DNA of 60,251 nucleotides from Gammaproteobacteria bacterium (lineage in GTDB: Bacteria; Pseudomonadota; Gammaproteobacteria; Pseudomonadales; Halieaceae): contig JAUIMF010000013.1 of assembly GCA_030433415.1 (NCBI GenBank), forward strand, positions 1-60,251, given 5' to 3'. This document shows positions 52,101 to 60,251 of this stretch, piece by piece. How positions within the stretch are numbered: position 1 is the stretch's first letter; each line of letters opens with the position of its first letter. A model generated the notes under the pieces. That model had not been told where the DNA came from and made no database searches. It saw nothing but the letters and a program-made list of their open reading frames with translations. A program made the position numbers and the translations under genes.

Positions 52101-52953
52101 GGCCCTCGCTTGCCAGGCGCATGCGCGCCTGACTGTCGCCTTCGCTGCGATTGAGCCAGACCTGAGCGGCCGCGCCACCATTGAGTACAAAAGGCAGTTC
52201 CAGGTGCTCCCAGAGCTCGCTCAAGCCCGCCAGGTCTTCACTGCGGGCATCGAGAAACACGTCCCCGGTCCACGTCAGCGGTCGCAGCGGGTTTCCCACC
52301 CCCTGGGCGTTGATTCCCAGGGTCAGGGCTTCTCCCCGTATCATGCCCTGCAGTTGCCGGTCATTCCCGACGCGGCCCAGGATGAGATCCAGTTCCAGCC
52401 CCATCAGGCCATTTTTGGTTTTGAGCGACAGGCGGTTGCGGGCCAGGCTGACGCGCTCCACGTTGGGCAGAAAGTTCTCCAGCCACTCTCGAATGGCGTC
52501 ACCACCTCCGCCACGGAACCCCTCGAGCTCGATGACACCCGCGTCAGTCAACCTCGCATCCAGCGAGAGACCATCGATCTCAAGGCGGGAGAACTGTACG
52601 GACCCCGTCATCAGACTCGCGGGCACATCCAGACGCAGAGCGCCGCGACCAATGGCCACGGGCCTGCCGCTGCCTCCGCGCGGGGTCAGCACAAGCTCGT
52701 GAAAACGCAATTCCGGACTGAACGCATTCCAGCCTCCCTGCAGCCGCTCTACGGCCACCGCAAAGGGCAGACGCTGATTGAGCTGGGCAAGAATGGGATC
52801 GCGCAGCGACGGGACCTGCTGCATCAGAAAGCGCCCTGCCGCAACGTAGACCGCCAGCGTCACCACTCCGATCACCAGGACACGCCACGCCCAGGGGGCG
52901 AGCACATGAAACCCCCTCAGGGGCAGGCTTTCGTCTGAGTGATCAACAGTCAT
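49057..52953 (-). CDS. yhdP: YhdP, AsmA/TamB-type phospholipid transport protein
   Basis: YhdP is one of the AsmA-like bridge proteins that carry phospholipid to the outer membrane, together with TamB and YdbH. The 1298-residue protein has one N-terminal span (about 24-44), then a long repetitive beta-rich periplasmic part (DUF3971 and AsmA-like C-terminal domain) ending in NMQIDGAASAFAFNGVSDL and LPWVAALAGGLPVAAGVFVVSK. It follows rng by 25 bases. The convergent overlap with darP leaves no room for the tldD gene usually found here. Confidence 0.94.
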   Translation of the reverse strand: MTVDHSDESLPLRGFHVLAPWAWRVLVIGVVTLAVYVAAGRFLMQQVPSLRDPILAQLNQRLPFAVAVERLQGGWNAFSPELRFHELVLTPRGGSGRPVAIGRGALRLDVPASLMTGSVQFSRLEIDGLSLDARLTDAGVIELEGFRGGGGDAIREWLENFLPNVERVSLARNRLSLKTKNGLMGLELDLILGRVGNDRQLQGMIRGEALTLGINAQGVGNPLRPLTWTGDVFLDARSEDLAGLSELWEHLELPFVLNGGAAAQVWLNRSEGDSQARMRLASEGLLLEERGAAWSLPIEVLRFDAALEQRARRWTLLAQDFHVEREGRALDLERAQFDWSGQALRIRAADLGLDALPALLATAPGLAQGLRDALPDLAPKGYLRSIELRLDDLSAPAQSWQLRSRLEALEVGSWQARKTPALAGVSGYLTLQPGRGELQLDSDQFVMHYPSVYHAPQEYSDALGTLYFFWDSTGLEISSDLLRLQGEEGTAFGLVGIDIPFQQRDTGVELELLIGLKDSRAEFRDKYLPYTLPAPLLRWLGDSVRGGEVERAGFIWRGSTRRGNFPHMTVQLFLDLNQAELAYDPAWPVLEDLQGTVWVDDARSWLRVERASVLGAEAEQVMGFVDARGGKASLHLDGRIHGPAQGAAALFADSALADMTRGVFSGWQFGGDVDGNLRLSLALTNKTAVPDVALDLQLKEARAWIEQVDLQVDKVSGTLAFHTGSGFSGSTLQGNALGGAFSLAADATALPSLGLTLDGDVSSERVAEWLKLPLLNFADGASAVHARITVDEDLGSWLKLESDLTGVAFDAPAPFAKAPDQPLVLGMAVPLTNDPQIDLSVGERLKLRIALREEGLHQLVAAVGGTAPATESCDQRYCLTGAVSSLDLAQWSDFYSSYIAASNAAADSPEADVNAGNAAPAPPFSYRIESLEVGELQLGSRSLGGAKLHLWGVDTLWQGAMESDWVQGSLTREGDDLHLLVEYLDTARFGGDSGSPLKLTDAVALLPSMHVDVLDLRSAERSLGNFSFDLDTQQADGSLYASAIRGELWKLRLDDPAPGMLRWGSDGDGEYTALELDTTFDDFGAVLEAAAFAPTLESERGELSLRLDWPGAPTAFSSLAARGNVTIEARNGRILDNPSGALAMISFLNLAEILRGLSLAHMFEAGIPFQTAQTQLNFRGGSMDIVNMQIDGAASAFAFNGVSDLKGQRVDGDLVVTLPVANNLPWVAALAGGLPVAAGVFVVSKVFEKQVNRMSSAVYRVSGDLDSPEVEFRRLFDDQPTVKKPSPAASAGSETGDG

Positions 52954-52978
52954 GGCAGGTAGTCAGCAGCCGGCGGAA

Positions 52979-54433
52979 TCAGAGCAGTACGATGTCGAAC
53001 TGTTCCTGACCGTAGTCCGGTTCGGCGCGAAAGCTGATACTGCGTCCGATAAAGCTTTCAAGCTCGCCCACATGCTGTGATTCATCGTCAAGCAGGCGCT
53101 CAACGACAGTCGGTGACGCCAGTACCAGCAGTCCTCCGGTTTCGTAGGCCCGCGCATCGCGCATGATCTCACGTAGAATTTCGTAGCAGACCGTCTCGGC
53201 ACTCTTGATCACTCCTCGCCCACCACAGCTTGGACAGTCCTCGCAGAGCATACGTTCCAGACTTTCGCGCGTGCGTTTGCGGGTCATTTCTACCAACCCC
53301 AGTTCCGACACACCGGTTATCTTGTTACGGGCCGGATCGCGGCTCATCGCTTTTTCGAGGCTGCGATGCACCTGACGACGATGCTCGGCGTCACGCATAT
53401 CAATGAAATCGACGATCACGATACCGCCAAGATTGCGCAGGCGCAGCTGCCGGGCCAGGACCGTTGCCGCCTCCATGTTGGTCTTGAACAGGGTTTCTTC
53501 CTGGTTCTTGCGGCCTACGAAGGACCCGGTGTTCACGTCGATGGTGGTCATCGCCTCGGTCTGGTCGATAACCAGGTGACCCCCACTCTTGAGGGGCACG
53601 GTACGCGCCAGGGCACGCTGCAGGTCTTCCTCCACACCGTGCAGGTCAAAGATCGGCCGTTCGCCCGCGTAGTGCTCCACCAACCCGGCCACCTCGGGCA
53701 TGTACTTCAGGCAGAAGTCGCGCAGTGCAACGAAGTTTTCGTGGCTGTCGATCAGCACCCGCTGAATGCCCGGTCGCACCAGGTCGCGGACCGTGCGCAG
53801 TTGCAAGGGCAGATCCTCATAGACGAGCTGAGGCGACTGCGCTTCTTCGGCGCGGCGCGACACCACTGCCCACAGGCGCTTGAGATAGCGTAGATCCGCA
53901 CTGATTTCGTTCTCTCCCGCCCCTTCCGCCGCGGTGCGCAGTATGTAGCCCCCGCAATCCATGGACTCTGCATCCATCGCGCTGGCAAGCACCTCCTGCA
54001 AGCGGGCGCGCTCTTCCAGGTCTTCGATGCGCTGGGACACACCGACATGATCGCTCTGCGGCATGTACACAAGATAGCGGGTGGACACGGACAGCTGCGT
54101 TGTCAGACGAGCGCCTTTTTTGCCCAGGGGGTCCTTCACGACCTGAACGGTGATGAGCTGCCCTTCGCGCAGATGGTCCGCAATGCGCTCTGTGGCGGCC
54201 GCGCCATTTCCAAGCACATCGCTCAAGTGGATGAAGCCGCTGCGGTCCAGCCCCATATCCACGAACGCCGCCTGCATACCGGGCATGACCCGGGCCACGC
54301 GCCCGGTGTAGATATTGGACACAATCCCGCGGCTGGCCTGCCGCTCTATGTGGATATCCTGGGCCGCCCCGTTCTCGACCACCGCGACGCGGGCTTCCAT
54401 CGGAGTGACATTGACGAGGATTTCTTCGTTCAC
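52979..54433 (-). CDS. rng: Ribonuclease G
   Basis: RNase G processes the 5' end of 16S rRNA and some mRNAs. The 484-residue protein begins MNEEILVNVTPMEARVAVVENG. It has an S1-like RNA-binding domain (SNIYTGRVARVMPGMQAAFVD), the catalytic aspartates in TTIDVNTGSFVG and VIVDFIDM, and the zinc link CPSCGGRG. No long C-terminal scaffold is present, so it is RNase G and not RNase E. Start overlaps the maf stop by four bases. Confidence 0.97.
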   Translation of the reverse strand: MNEEILVNVTPMEARVAVVENGAAQDIHIERQASRGIVSNIYTGRVARVMPGMQAAFVDMGLDRSGFIHLSDVLGNGAAATERIADHLREGQLITVQVVKDPLGKKGARLTTQLSVSTRYLVYMPQSDHVGVSQRIEDLEERARLQEVLASAMDAESMDCGGYILRTAAEGAGENEISADLRYLKRLWAVVSRRAEEAQSPQLVYEDLPLQLRTVRDLVRPGIQRVLIDSHENFVALRDFCLKYMPEVAGLVEHYAGERPIFDLHGVEEDLQRALARTVPLKSGGHLVIDQTEAMTTIDVNTGSFVGRKNQEETLFKTNMEAATVLARQLRLRNLGGIVIVDFIDMRDAEHRRQVHRSLEKAMSRDPARNKITGVSELGLVEMTRKRTRESLERMLCEDCPSCGGRGVIKSAETVCYEILREIMRDARAYETGGLLVLASPTVVERLLDDESQHVGELESFIGRSISFRAEPDYGQEQFDIVLL

Positions 54434-55017
54434 AACACCGCCCCTGCCACGAGCGCCTGAATACCCATGCGTGCGAGCAATTCGCGAGTCTCGGCCTGGG
54501 GCAGGCCAATGACATTGGTGACGCTACCGTCGATACGACGAACGAAACTGCCCGCCAGGCCCTGAATACCATAGGCCCCCGCCTTGTCCCAGGGTTCGTC
54601 GGTCGCAAGATAGGCATCCACGAGCGCCGGCGACAGATCGATCATCTCCACCGTTGTCTGCACACAGCACTGCTGGCGCTGCGCAGCGCTCAGGGCAAAC
54701 AGCGCGGTGCACACGGTATGGGTGCGACCGCTCATGGCCTGGAGCATACGCCGCGCGTCATTGTGATCGCGGGGCTTACCCAGCGCCTCTCCATCGAGGA
54801 TCACCGTGGTATCGGCGGTGAGCAAGATGCTATCGGCATGGTCATGCGCCAACGCCACAGCTTTCTCCCGGGCCATGCGTTCCACGTAGTCGATCGCGGC
54901 CTCGCCGAGTTCAGGTGTCTCGTCGATGTCGGCAGCGGCAGTCTCGAACTCCAGACCCAGCTGTGTCAGTAGCTGGGCGCGACGAGGACTGGCCGATCCC
55001 AGGACCAGAGCAACCAT
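54430..55017 (-). CDS. maf: Maf-type nucleoside triphosphate pyrophosphatase
   Basis: Maf/YhdE proteins hydrolyse dTTP, UTP and modified nucleotides. The 195-residue protein starts with the family motif LGSASPRRAQLL, followed by ADTTVILDGEALGKPRD and EPWDKAGAYGIQGLAGSFV. It stands between mreD and rng in the usual order. Confidence 0.95.
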   Translation of the reverse strand: MVALVLGSASPRRAQLLTQLGLEFETAAADIDETPELGEAAIDYVERMAREKAVALAHDHADSILLTADTTVILDGEALGKPRDHNDARRMLQAMSGRTHTVCTALFALSAAQRQQCCVQTTVEMIDLSPALVDAYLATDEPWDKAGAYGIQGLAGSFVRRIDGSVTNVIGLPQAETRELLARMGIQALVAGAVL

Positions 55018-55019
55018 CG

Positions 55020-55505
55020 TCAGATCACCCTAAAATTGCGACGCAGACCGCGCAGCAACGGCATGACCAGGGGCCACAGCAAGGCGCTGGTCAGCGCCGG
55101 CAGCAGGAACAGGAACCCGGAAGGTGACAAGCCCTGAAGCCCCTGCAACCACTGCACCACCAGCTGGTGTATGCCAGCCAGCACAAAAATCACCCCCGCT
55201 TGCTGCACCATGGTGAACACCCGTACGCGCTGGTACATCAGTCCCGCCAGGCTGACGACCAGCCCCAGGGCGAGCATGTTCTGGCCAATGGGTGCGCCTT
55301 CGAGCACATCCACGATGAGGCCCACGGCAAGCGCGCTGAGCAGGCCCACCCGATGCGGTAGCGCGATGGCCCAGTAGACCAGGGTGAGCAGCATCCACTC
55401 GGGGCGCCACCACGCGAGACTGTGGGCCAGCGGCAATACCGCCAGCACCGCTGCAACGAGCAGCGTCAGCAGGATTACCCAGGTCCCGTGGGTGCCTTCA
55501 TTCAC
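55020..55505 (-). CDS. mreD: Rod-shape protein MreD
   Basis: MreD is a polytopic member of the elongasome. The 161-residue protein has five to six membrane spans and the segment RVGLLSALAVGLIVDVLEGAPIG-like with the conserved aspartate-glutamate turn. GTG 55505 overlaps the mreC stop by eight bases. An ATG four bases further on is out of frame. Confidence 0.92.
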   Translation of the reverse strand: MNEGTHGTWVILLTLLVAAVLAVLPLAHSLAWWRPEWMLLTLVYWAIALPHRVGLLSALAVGLIVDVLEGAPIGQNMLALGLVVSLAGLMYQRVRVFTMVQQAGVIFVLAGIHQLVVQWLQGLQGLSPSGFLFLLPALTSALLWPLVMPLLRGLRRNFRVI

Positions 55506-56325
55506 TGGCCACCTCCACGGGGCGCTCGAGCACCGGGCTCTTCGCCGCGGGACCACCGAAGACCAGCAGCACGTGGCGAGCCCGGTCCAGTGCCGCCGTG
55601 GGCCGGGCGCTGATGCGCGCAAAGGCTTCACCGGGGTTACGTTGCACCTCGGAAACCACGGCAACGGGGTAGCCGAACGGGAAACGCCCGCCCAGACCCG
55701 AGGTCACCAGCAGATCCCCCTGCTGGATGTCCGTGGTCGCCGCCACATGATGGATCGCCAGCTCATCGAGAGAGCCCACACCTTCGGCGACGGCGCGAAC
55801 GCCATTGCGATTGACCTGCACGGGCACCGAATGGGTTGGGTCCGTCACCAGCAATACCCGCGATGTGGTGGAACTGACTTCCACCACCTGCCCCATGAGT
55901 CCGTCAGCATCGATGAGCGCCTGGCCGAGGTAAACGTCGACCTCGGCACCCTTGTCCAGCACCAGCTGGTGACGTACCGGATCGGGAGAAACGCCAATGA
56001 TCTCGCCAACCAGCACGTCGTCGCGCAGCAGCGCGGTGGAATTGAGCAGGGCCCGCAGGCGGGTGTTGTCGGCCTGCAGCGAGGCGAGTTGTTGCGTGCG
56101 CCCCTGCAGCACCAGATTTTCGCGGCGCAGGCGATCGTTATCATCCAGCAGACGACTGCGGGAGCGAATATTGTCGTCCTGCCAATTGCTGATCATCGTG
56201 GGGATGTCAGCGATGAGGTACACCGGTGTGAGCAGCGTGTCGATGACCGACCGCGCGGTTTCGAGACCGCTGTAGCGCAGGTCCGCCGCCAACAATACGG
56301 CGACCAGCAACGCACCGAGCCCCAA
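55498..56325 (-). CDS. mreC: Rod-shape protein MreC (start uncertain)
   Basis: MreC is the bitopic elongasome protein that activates PBP2-RodA. From the TTG at 56325 it has 275 residues: one span, a coiled coil (SRLLDDNDRLRRENLVLQGR), and two beta barrels (AEVDVYLGQALIDADGLMGQV, GLGGRFPFGYPVA). The open frame continues upstream with IKPLFIKESHLGLK, which looks like the MKPxFxxxPSL start of other MreC proteins, but its first codon is ATA (56365-56367). The true start is therefore probably upstream of 56325 with an unusual initiation codon. Confidence 0.88.
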   Translation of the reverse strand: MGLGALLVAVLLAADLRYSGLETARSVIDTLLTPVYLIADIPTMISNWQDDNIRSRSRLLDDNDRLRRENLVLQGRTQQLASLQADNTRLRALLNSTALLRDDVLVGEIIGVSPDPVRHQLVLDKGAEVDVYLGQALIDADGLMGQVVEVSSTTSRVLLVTDPTHSVPVQVNRNGVRAVAEGVGSLDELAIHHVAATTDIQQGDLLVTSGLGGRFPFGYPVAVVSEVQRNPGEAFARISARPTAALDRARHVLLVFGGPAAKSPVLERPVEVASE

Positions 56326-56416
56326 CTTGAGCCCGAGGTGAGATTCTTTGATGAACAGCGGTTTTATCGTGGCATCCGCCGCGGGCTCGACACGCCCGCG
56401 CGCGCCCTCCCGCTCC

Positions 56417-57466
<1,050 letters not shown>

Positions 57467-57549
57467 TTACCTTTTGCGAAACTGCAGCGAAAATGCTGAT
57501 CGTGACCGGCGCCACCGCCGCTCACTCTGAAGCCCCTGACTTTGCTATG

Positions 57550-57597
57550 TTTTTGCCTTTGTTTTTGGCGTTGTTTTTGCCGTTATTTTCTGGCGCA
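57550..57597. repeat. Four 12-bp T-rich tandem units between mreB and gatC
   Basis: Units beginning at 57550, 57562, 57574 and 57586 follow TTTTTGSCGTTR and differ at one to five positions. They lie in the 245-base divergent region that must hold the mreB and gatC promoters. No clear sigma70 boxes were found around them. Confidence 0.65.
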
Positions 57598-57702
57598 AAT
57601 TCAAGGGCTTCGTTGCGCGGCAAGGTTAACAATCGCAGGGGTGTTGGGCAAGAAACAAATGTTGTAAGGTGCGGCGCTCTCCGTCACTACCCCCCGAGTC
57701 CC

Positions 57703-57990
57703 ATGTCTGTATCCAGCGACAGCGTTCGAGAGATTGCGCTCCTGGCCCGACTGCGCGTCGAAGACGACGAACTGCCGGCGCTCACCGGGCAATTCAATGC
57801 AATCCTTGACCTTTTTGAACAGCTTCAAGCCGCGCCCACCGATGGCGTCGAACCCATGGCCAATCCCCTGGACGCAACGCAGACCCTGCGCAAAGACGAG
57901 GTTACCGAGACGAACCAGCGCGAGGCCCTGCAGAGCGTTGCGCCGGCGGTGCAGGATGGCCTGTATCTCGTGCCGCGGGTGGTGGAGTAG
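57703..57990 (+). CDS. gatC: Asp/Glu-tRNA amidotransferase subunit C
   Basis: GatC is the small subunit that joins GatA and GatB. The 95-residue protein has VREIALLARLRVEDDELPALTGQ at its start, the VEPMANPLD segment and the C-terminal DGLYLVPRVVE. ATG 57703 is the first of the conserved reading. It is the first gene of gatCAB. Confidence 0.95.
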   Translation: MSVSSDSVREIALLARLRVEDDELPALTGQFNAILDLFEQLQAAPTDGVEPMANPLDATQTLRKDEVTETNQREALQSVAPAVQDGLYLVPRVVE

Positions 57991-57993
57991 ACC

Positions 57994-59463
57994 ATGGGTA
58001 ACAACGACGCACCCCGCTCCCTGCGCGCCCTAGCCGCCGCCCTGGCCAGTGGCGAGACCACCAGCGTAGCGCTTACCCAGGAGGCGCTGGCACGTATCGA
58101 AGCGACCGATGGAGCGCTGAACAGCTTTATCACCGTTGACCGGGACGGCGCCCTGGCCGCTGCGAAGGCGGCTGACGAGCGCATTGCTGCCGGTAACGCG
58201 GGCCCTCTGACGGGTATTCCCCTGGCGCACAAGGACATCTTTTGCACCGAGGGCCTGCGCACCACCTGTGCCTCGCGCATGCTCGAAAATTTCACGCCCC
58301 CCTACGACGCGACGGTCACGCAGCGATTCAAATCCGCGGGCGCGGTGCTGGTGGGCAAGACGAACATGGACGAATTCGCCATGGGCTCGTCCAACGAAAA
58401 CAGCTACTTCGGTCCCTGCCGCAATCCCTGGGACCACAGCCGGGTTCCCGGCGGCTCCTCCGGGGGCTCTGCAGCGGCCGTTGCCGCCGGTCTGGTCCCT
58501 GCGGCCACCGGTACCGATACCGGTGGTTCAATCCGCCAGCCCGCGGCGTTCTGTGGCATCACGGGGCTCAAGCCCACCTATGGTCGCGTTTCACGCCTGG
58601 GCATGGTGGCCTATGCCTCAAGCCTCGACCAGGGTGGCCCCATGGCGCGCAGTGCCGAGGACTGCGCACTGCTACTCGAGGTCATGGCAGGTCACGATCC
58701 CCGGGATTCCACGTCTGCCAATCGCAGCGTCGACAACTATGTCGACGGGCTGGATCAATCCCTGGAGGGATTGCGTATCGGCGTACCCACCGAGTACTTC
58801 GGTGAAGGACTTGATGATCGCGTCGAGGCGGTGATTCGCGCCGCGCTGGCCGACTACGAACAACGCGGTGCCAAGCTGGTGGAACTGTCGCTGCCCCGTA
58901 CCTCCCTGGCGATTCCCGCGTATTACGTGGTGGCGCCCGCCGAGGCATCCACCAATCTGTCGCGCTACGACGGTGTGCGCTATGGCCACCGCTGCGAGAA
59001 CCCCGCTGATCTCGAAGACCTGTACACGCGCAGTCGCGAAGAGGGTTTTGGCGCCGAGGTACAGCGTCGCATTCTGGTCGGCACCTACGCGCTGTCATCG
59101 GGGTACTACGATGCCTACTACAAGAAAGCGCAGCAGGTACGCCGCCTTATCGCCGAGGATTTTCGCACCGCGTTCGGCGAGGTGGACATGATCGCTGGAC
59201 CCACCACGCCTGGGGTCGCCTTTGGTCTTGGCGCCAAAACCGACGACCCCACCGCCATGTACCTCGAAGACATTTACACACTGTCGGTAAACCTCGCCGG
59301 CCTGCCCGCCATGAGCATTCCCGCCGGTTTCGTCGACGATCTGCCCGTTGGCCTGCAACTCATCGGCCAGCATTTTGACGAGGGGCGACTGCTCGCTGCT
59401 GCTCACCAGTACCAGCAGCACACCGACTGGCACCTGGCCACACCGCCGGAGGTGCAGTCATGA
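57994..59463 (+). CDS. gatA: Asp/Glu-tRNA amidotransferase subunit A
   Basis: GatA is the glutaminase subunit, of the amidase signature family, that releases ammonia for amidation of misacylated tRNA. The 489-residue protein has the catalytic lysine in IPLAHKDIF, the [14 protein letters not shown] cis-serine loop and the nucleophile serine in [12 protein letters not shown]. It lies three bases after gatC and overlaps gatB by four bases. Confidence 0.98.
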   Translation: MGNNDAPRSLRALAAALASGETTSVALTQEALARIEATDGALNSFITVDRDGALAAAKAADERIAAGNAGPLTGIPLAHKDIFCTEGLRTTCASRMLENFTPPYDATVTQRFKSAGAVLVGKTNMDEFAMGSSNENSYFGPCRNPWDHSRVPGGSSGGSAAAVAAGLVPAATGTDTGGSIRQPAAFCGITGLKPTYGRVSRLGMVAYASSLDQGGPMARSAEDCALLLEVMAGHDPRDSTSANRSVDNYVDGLDQSLEGLRIGVPTEYFGEGLDDRVEAVIRAALADYEQRGAKLVELSLPRTSLAIPAYYVVAPAEASTNLSRYDGVRYGHRCENPADLEDLYTRSREEGFGAEVQRRILVGTYALSSGYYDAYYKKAQQVRRLIAEDFRTAFGEVDMIAGPTTPGVAFGLGAKTDDPTAMYLEDIYTLSVNLAGLPAMSIPAGFVDDLPVGLQLIGQHFDEGRLLAAAHQYQQHTDWHLATPPEVQS

Positions 59464-60251
59464 GCTACGAGATGGTGATTGGCCTTGAAGTGCACCTGCA
59501 ACTCGCCACAGCCTCCAAAATCTTCTCAGGCAGTGCCACCACCTTCGGCGCCGAACCCAACACGCAGGCCAACGCCGTCGACCTGGCCATGCCGGGCATG
59601 CTGCCGGTGCTCAACCAGCAGGCTGTGCGCTACGCGGTGATGTTTGGCCTGGCGGTGGACGCACAGATCGGCATGCGCTCGGTCTTTGACCGCAAGAACT
59701 ACTTTTATCCTGATCTGCCCAAGGGCTATCAGATCAGCCAGTTCGCCGACCCCATCGTCGGCGAAGGCCGTTTTGCCTTTACGCTGCCCAGCGGAGAGAG
59801 CTGCGAGATCGGCATTACCCGCGCACACCTCGAAGAAGATGCGGGCAAGTCCCTGCACGAAGATTTTCACGGCATGACGGGCATCGACCTGAACCGCGCC
59901 GGCACACCGCTGCTGGAGATCGTGACGGAACCGGATTTTCGCAGCGCCGAAGAGGCCGTCGCGTTTCTGAAGGCCCTGCACAGCCTGGTGACTTACCTGG
60001 GGATCTCGGACGGCAACATGGCCCAGGGCTCCATGCGCTGTGACATCAACCTGTCGCTGCGACCCGCAGGCTCTGACACCCTGGGAACACGCACCGAGAT
60101 CAAGAACGTCAACTCGTTCCGCTTCGTCGAAAAAGCGATTCACCACGAGCGCAACCGTCAGGAAGATGTGCTGGAAGACGGCGGCACCATCGTGCAGGAA
60201 ACCCGGCTCTACGACGCCGACCGCGACGAAACCCGCTCGATGCGCAGCAAG
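59460..60251 (+). CDS. gatB: Asp/Glu-tRNA amidotransferase subunit B (3' end outside window)
   Basis: GatB is the kinase-amidase subunit that activates misacylated Asn- or Gln-tRNA. The window holds 264 residues of about 480. It starts [20 protein letters not shown] and shows the GFEVHxQL-type segment, [31 protein letters not shown] and [12 protein letters not shown]. The frame is open to the window edge. Confidence 0.97.
   Translation, partial: MSYEMVIGLEVHLQLATASKIFSGSATTFGAEPNTQANAVDLAMPGMLPVLNQQAVRYAVMFGLAVDAQIGMRSVFDRKNYFYPDLPKGYQISQFADPIVGEGRFAFTLPSGESCEIGITRAHLEEDAGKSLHEDFHGMTGIDLNRAGTPLLEIVTEPDFRSAEEAVAFLKALHSLVTYLGISDGNMAQGSMRCDINLSLRPAGSDTLGTRTEIKNVNSFRFVEKAIHHERNRQEDVLEDGGTIVQETRLYDADRDETRSMRSK

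Overview
The window is a GC-rich stretch of chromosome from a gammaproteobacterium. Gene content and order (complete dcw cluster, petA-petBC-sspA-sspB, murA-hisG-hisD-degS/algW, kdsDC-lptCAB-rpoN-hpf-ptsN-rapZ-ptsO, rng-maf-mreDCB-gatCAB) match marine Cellvibrionales/Halieaceae-like or pseudomonad-related bacteria. The fused cytochrome b/c1 and the MlaC without MlaFED neighbours fit a Halieaceae-type lineage better than Pseudomonas, but the genus cannot be fixed from sequence alone. Almost everything is core housekeeping; the unexplained material lies in intergenic repeats.

Layout. (1) 1-20090, minus strand: an uninterrupted division and wall cluster read mraZ-rsmH-ftsL-ftsI-murE-murF-mraY-murD-ftsW-murG-murC-ddlB-ftsQ-ftsA-ftsZ-lpxC-secA (secA cut by the window edge). 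Most junctions overlap by 1-4 bases. A sigma70 promoter and four 10-bp-phased TGG repeats (MraZ operator) sit in front of mraZ. (2) 20350-25180: rnpB (RNase P RNA) with a clear promoter, rsmI, and a divergent plus-strand outer-envelope set lpoA-yraN-diaA-like-dolP. (3) 25195-30200, minus: rplM-rpsI with promoter and terminator, then petA-petBC (bc1 complex) and sspA-sspB. (4) 30240-31148: about 0.9 kb of non-genic DNA packed with a 78-bp tandem repeat, inverted copies of it, two long perfect inverted repeats (30 and 26 bp) and a 7-bp microsatellite. (5) 31149-39042: zapE, zapG, a NIF3-family gene, degS/algW, then hisD-hisG-murA-ibaG-mlaC on the minus strand. (6) 39256-49115, plus: yrbG-kdsD-kdsC-lptC-lptA-lptB (Kdo synthesis and LPS export), rpoN-hpf-ptsN-rapZ-ptsO (sigma54 and nitrogen PTS), mgtE, darP. 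(7) 49057-57457, minus: mreB-mreC-mreD-maf-rng-yhdP. (8) 57703 to the end, plus: gatC-gatA-gatB (partial).

Functionally the window joins peptidoglycan precursor synthesis (murA, murC-G, mraY, ddlB), septal and lateral wall machines (fts genes, mreBCD, lpoA, zapE, zapG) and outer-membrane building (lpxC, kdsDC, lptABC, mlaC, yhdP, dolP). The main points for a second look are the repeat island between rplM and zapE, a duplicated 3' tail of ftsZ forming serial hairpins in front of lpxC, a 15-bp tandem repeat at the rnpB 3' end, the cytochrome b-c1 fusion, a DiaA-like protein that has lost the SIS ligand motif, and an FtsI with SSQ in place of SSN. I found no phage, insertion sequence, CRISPR array or defence system.
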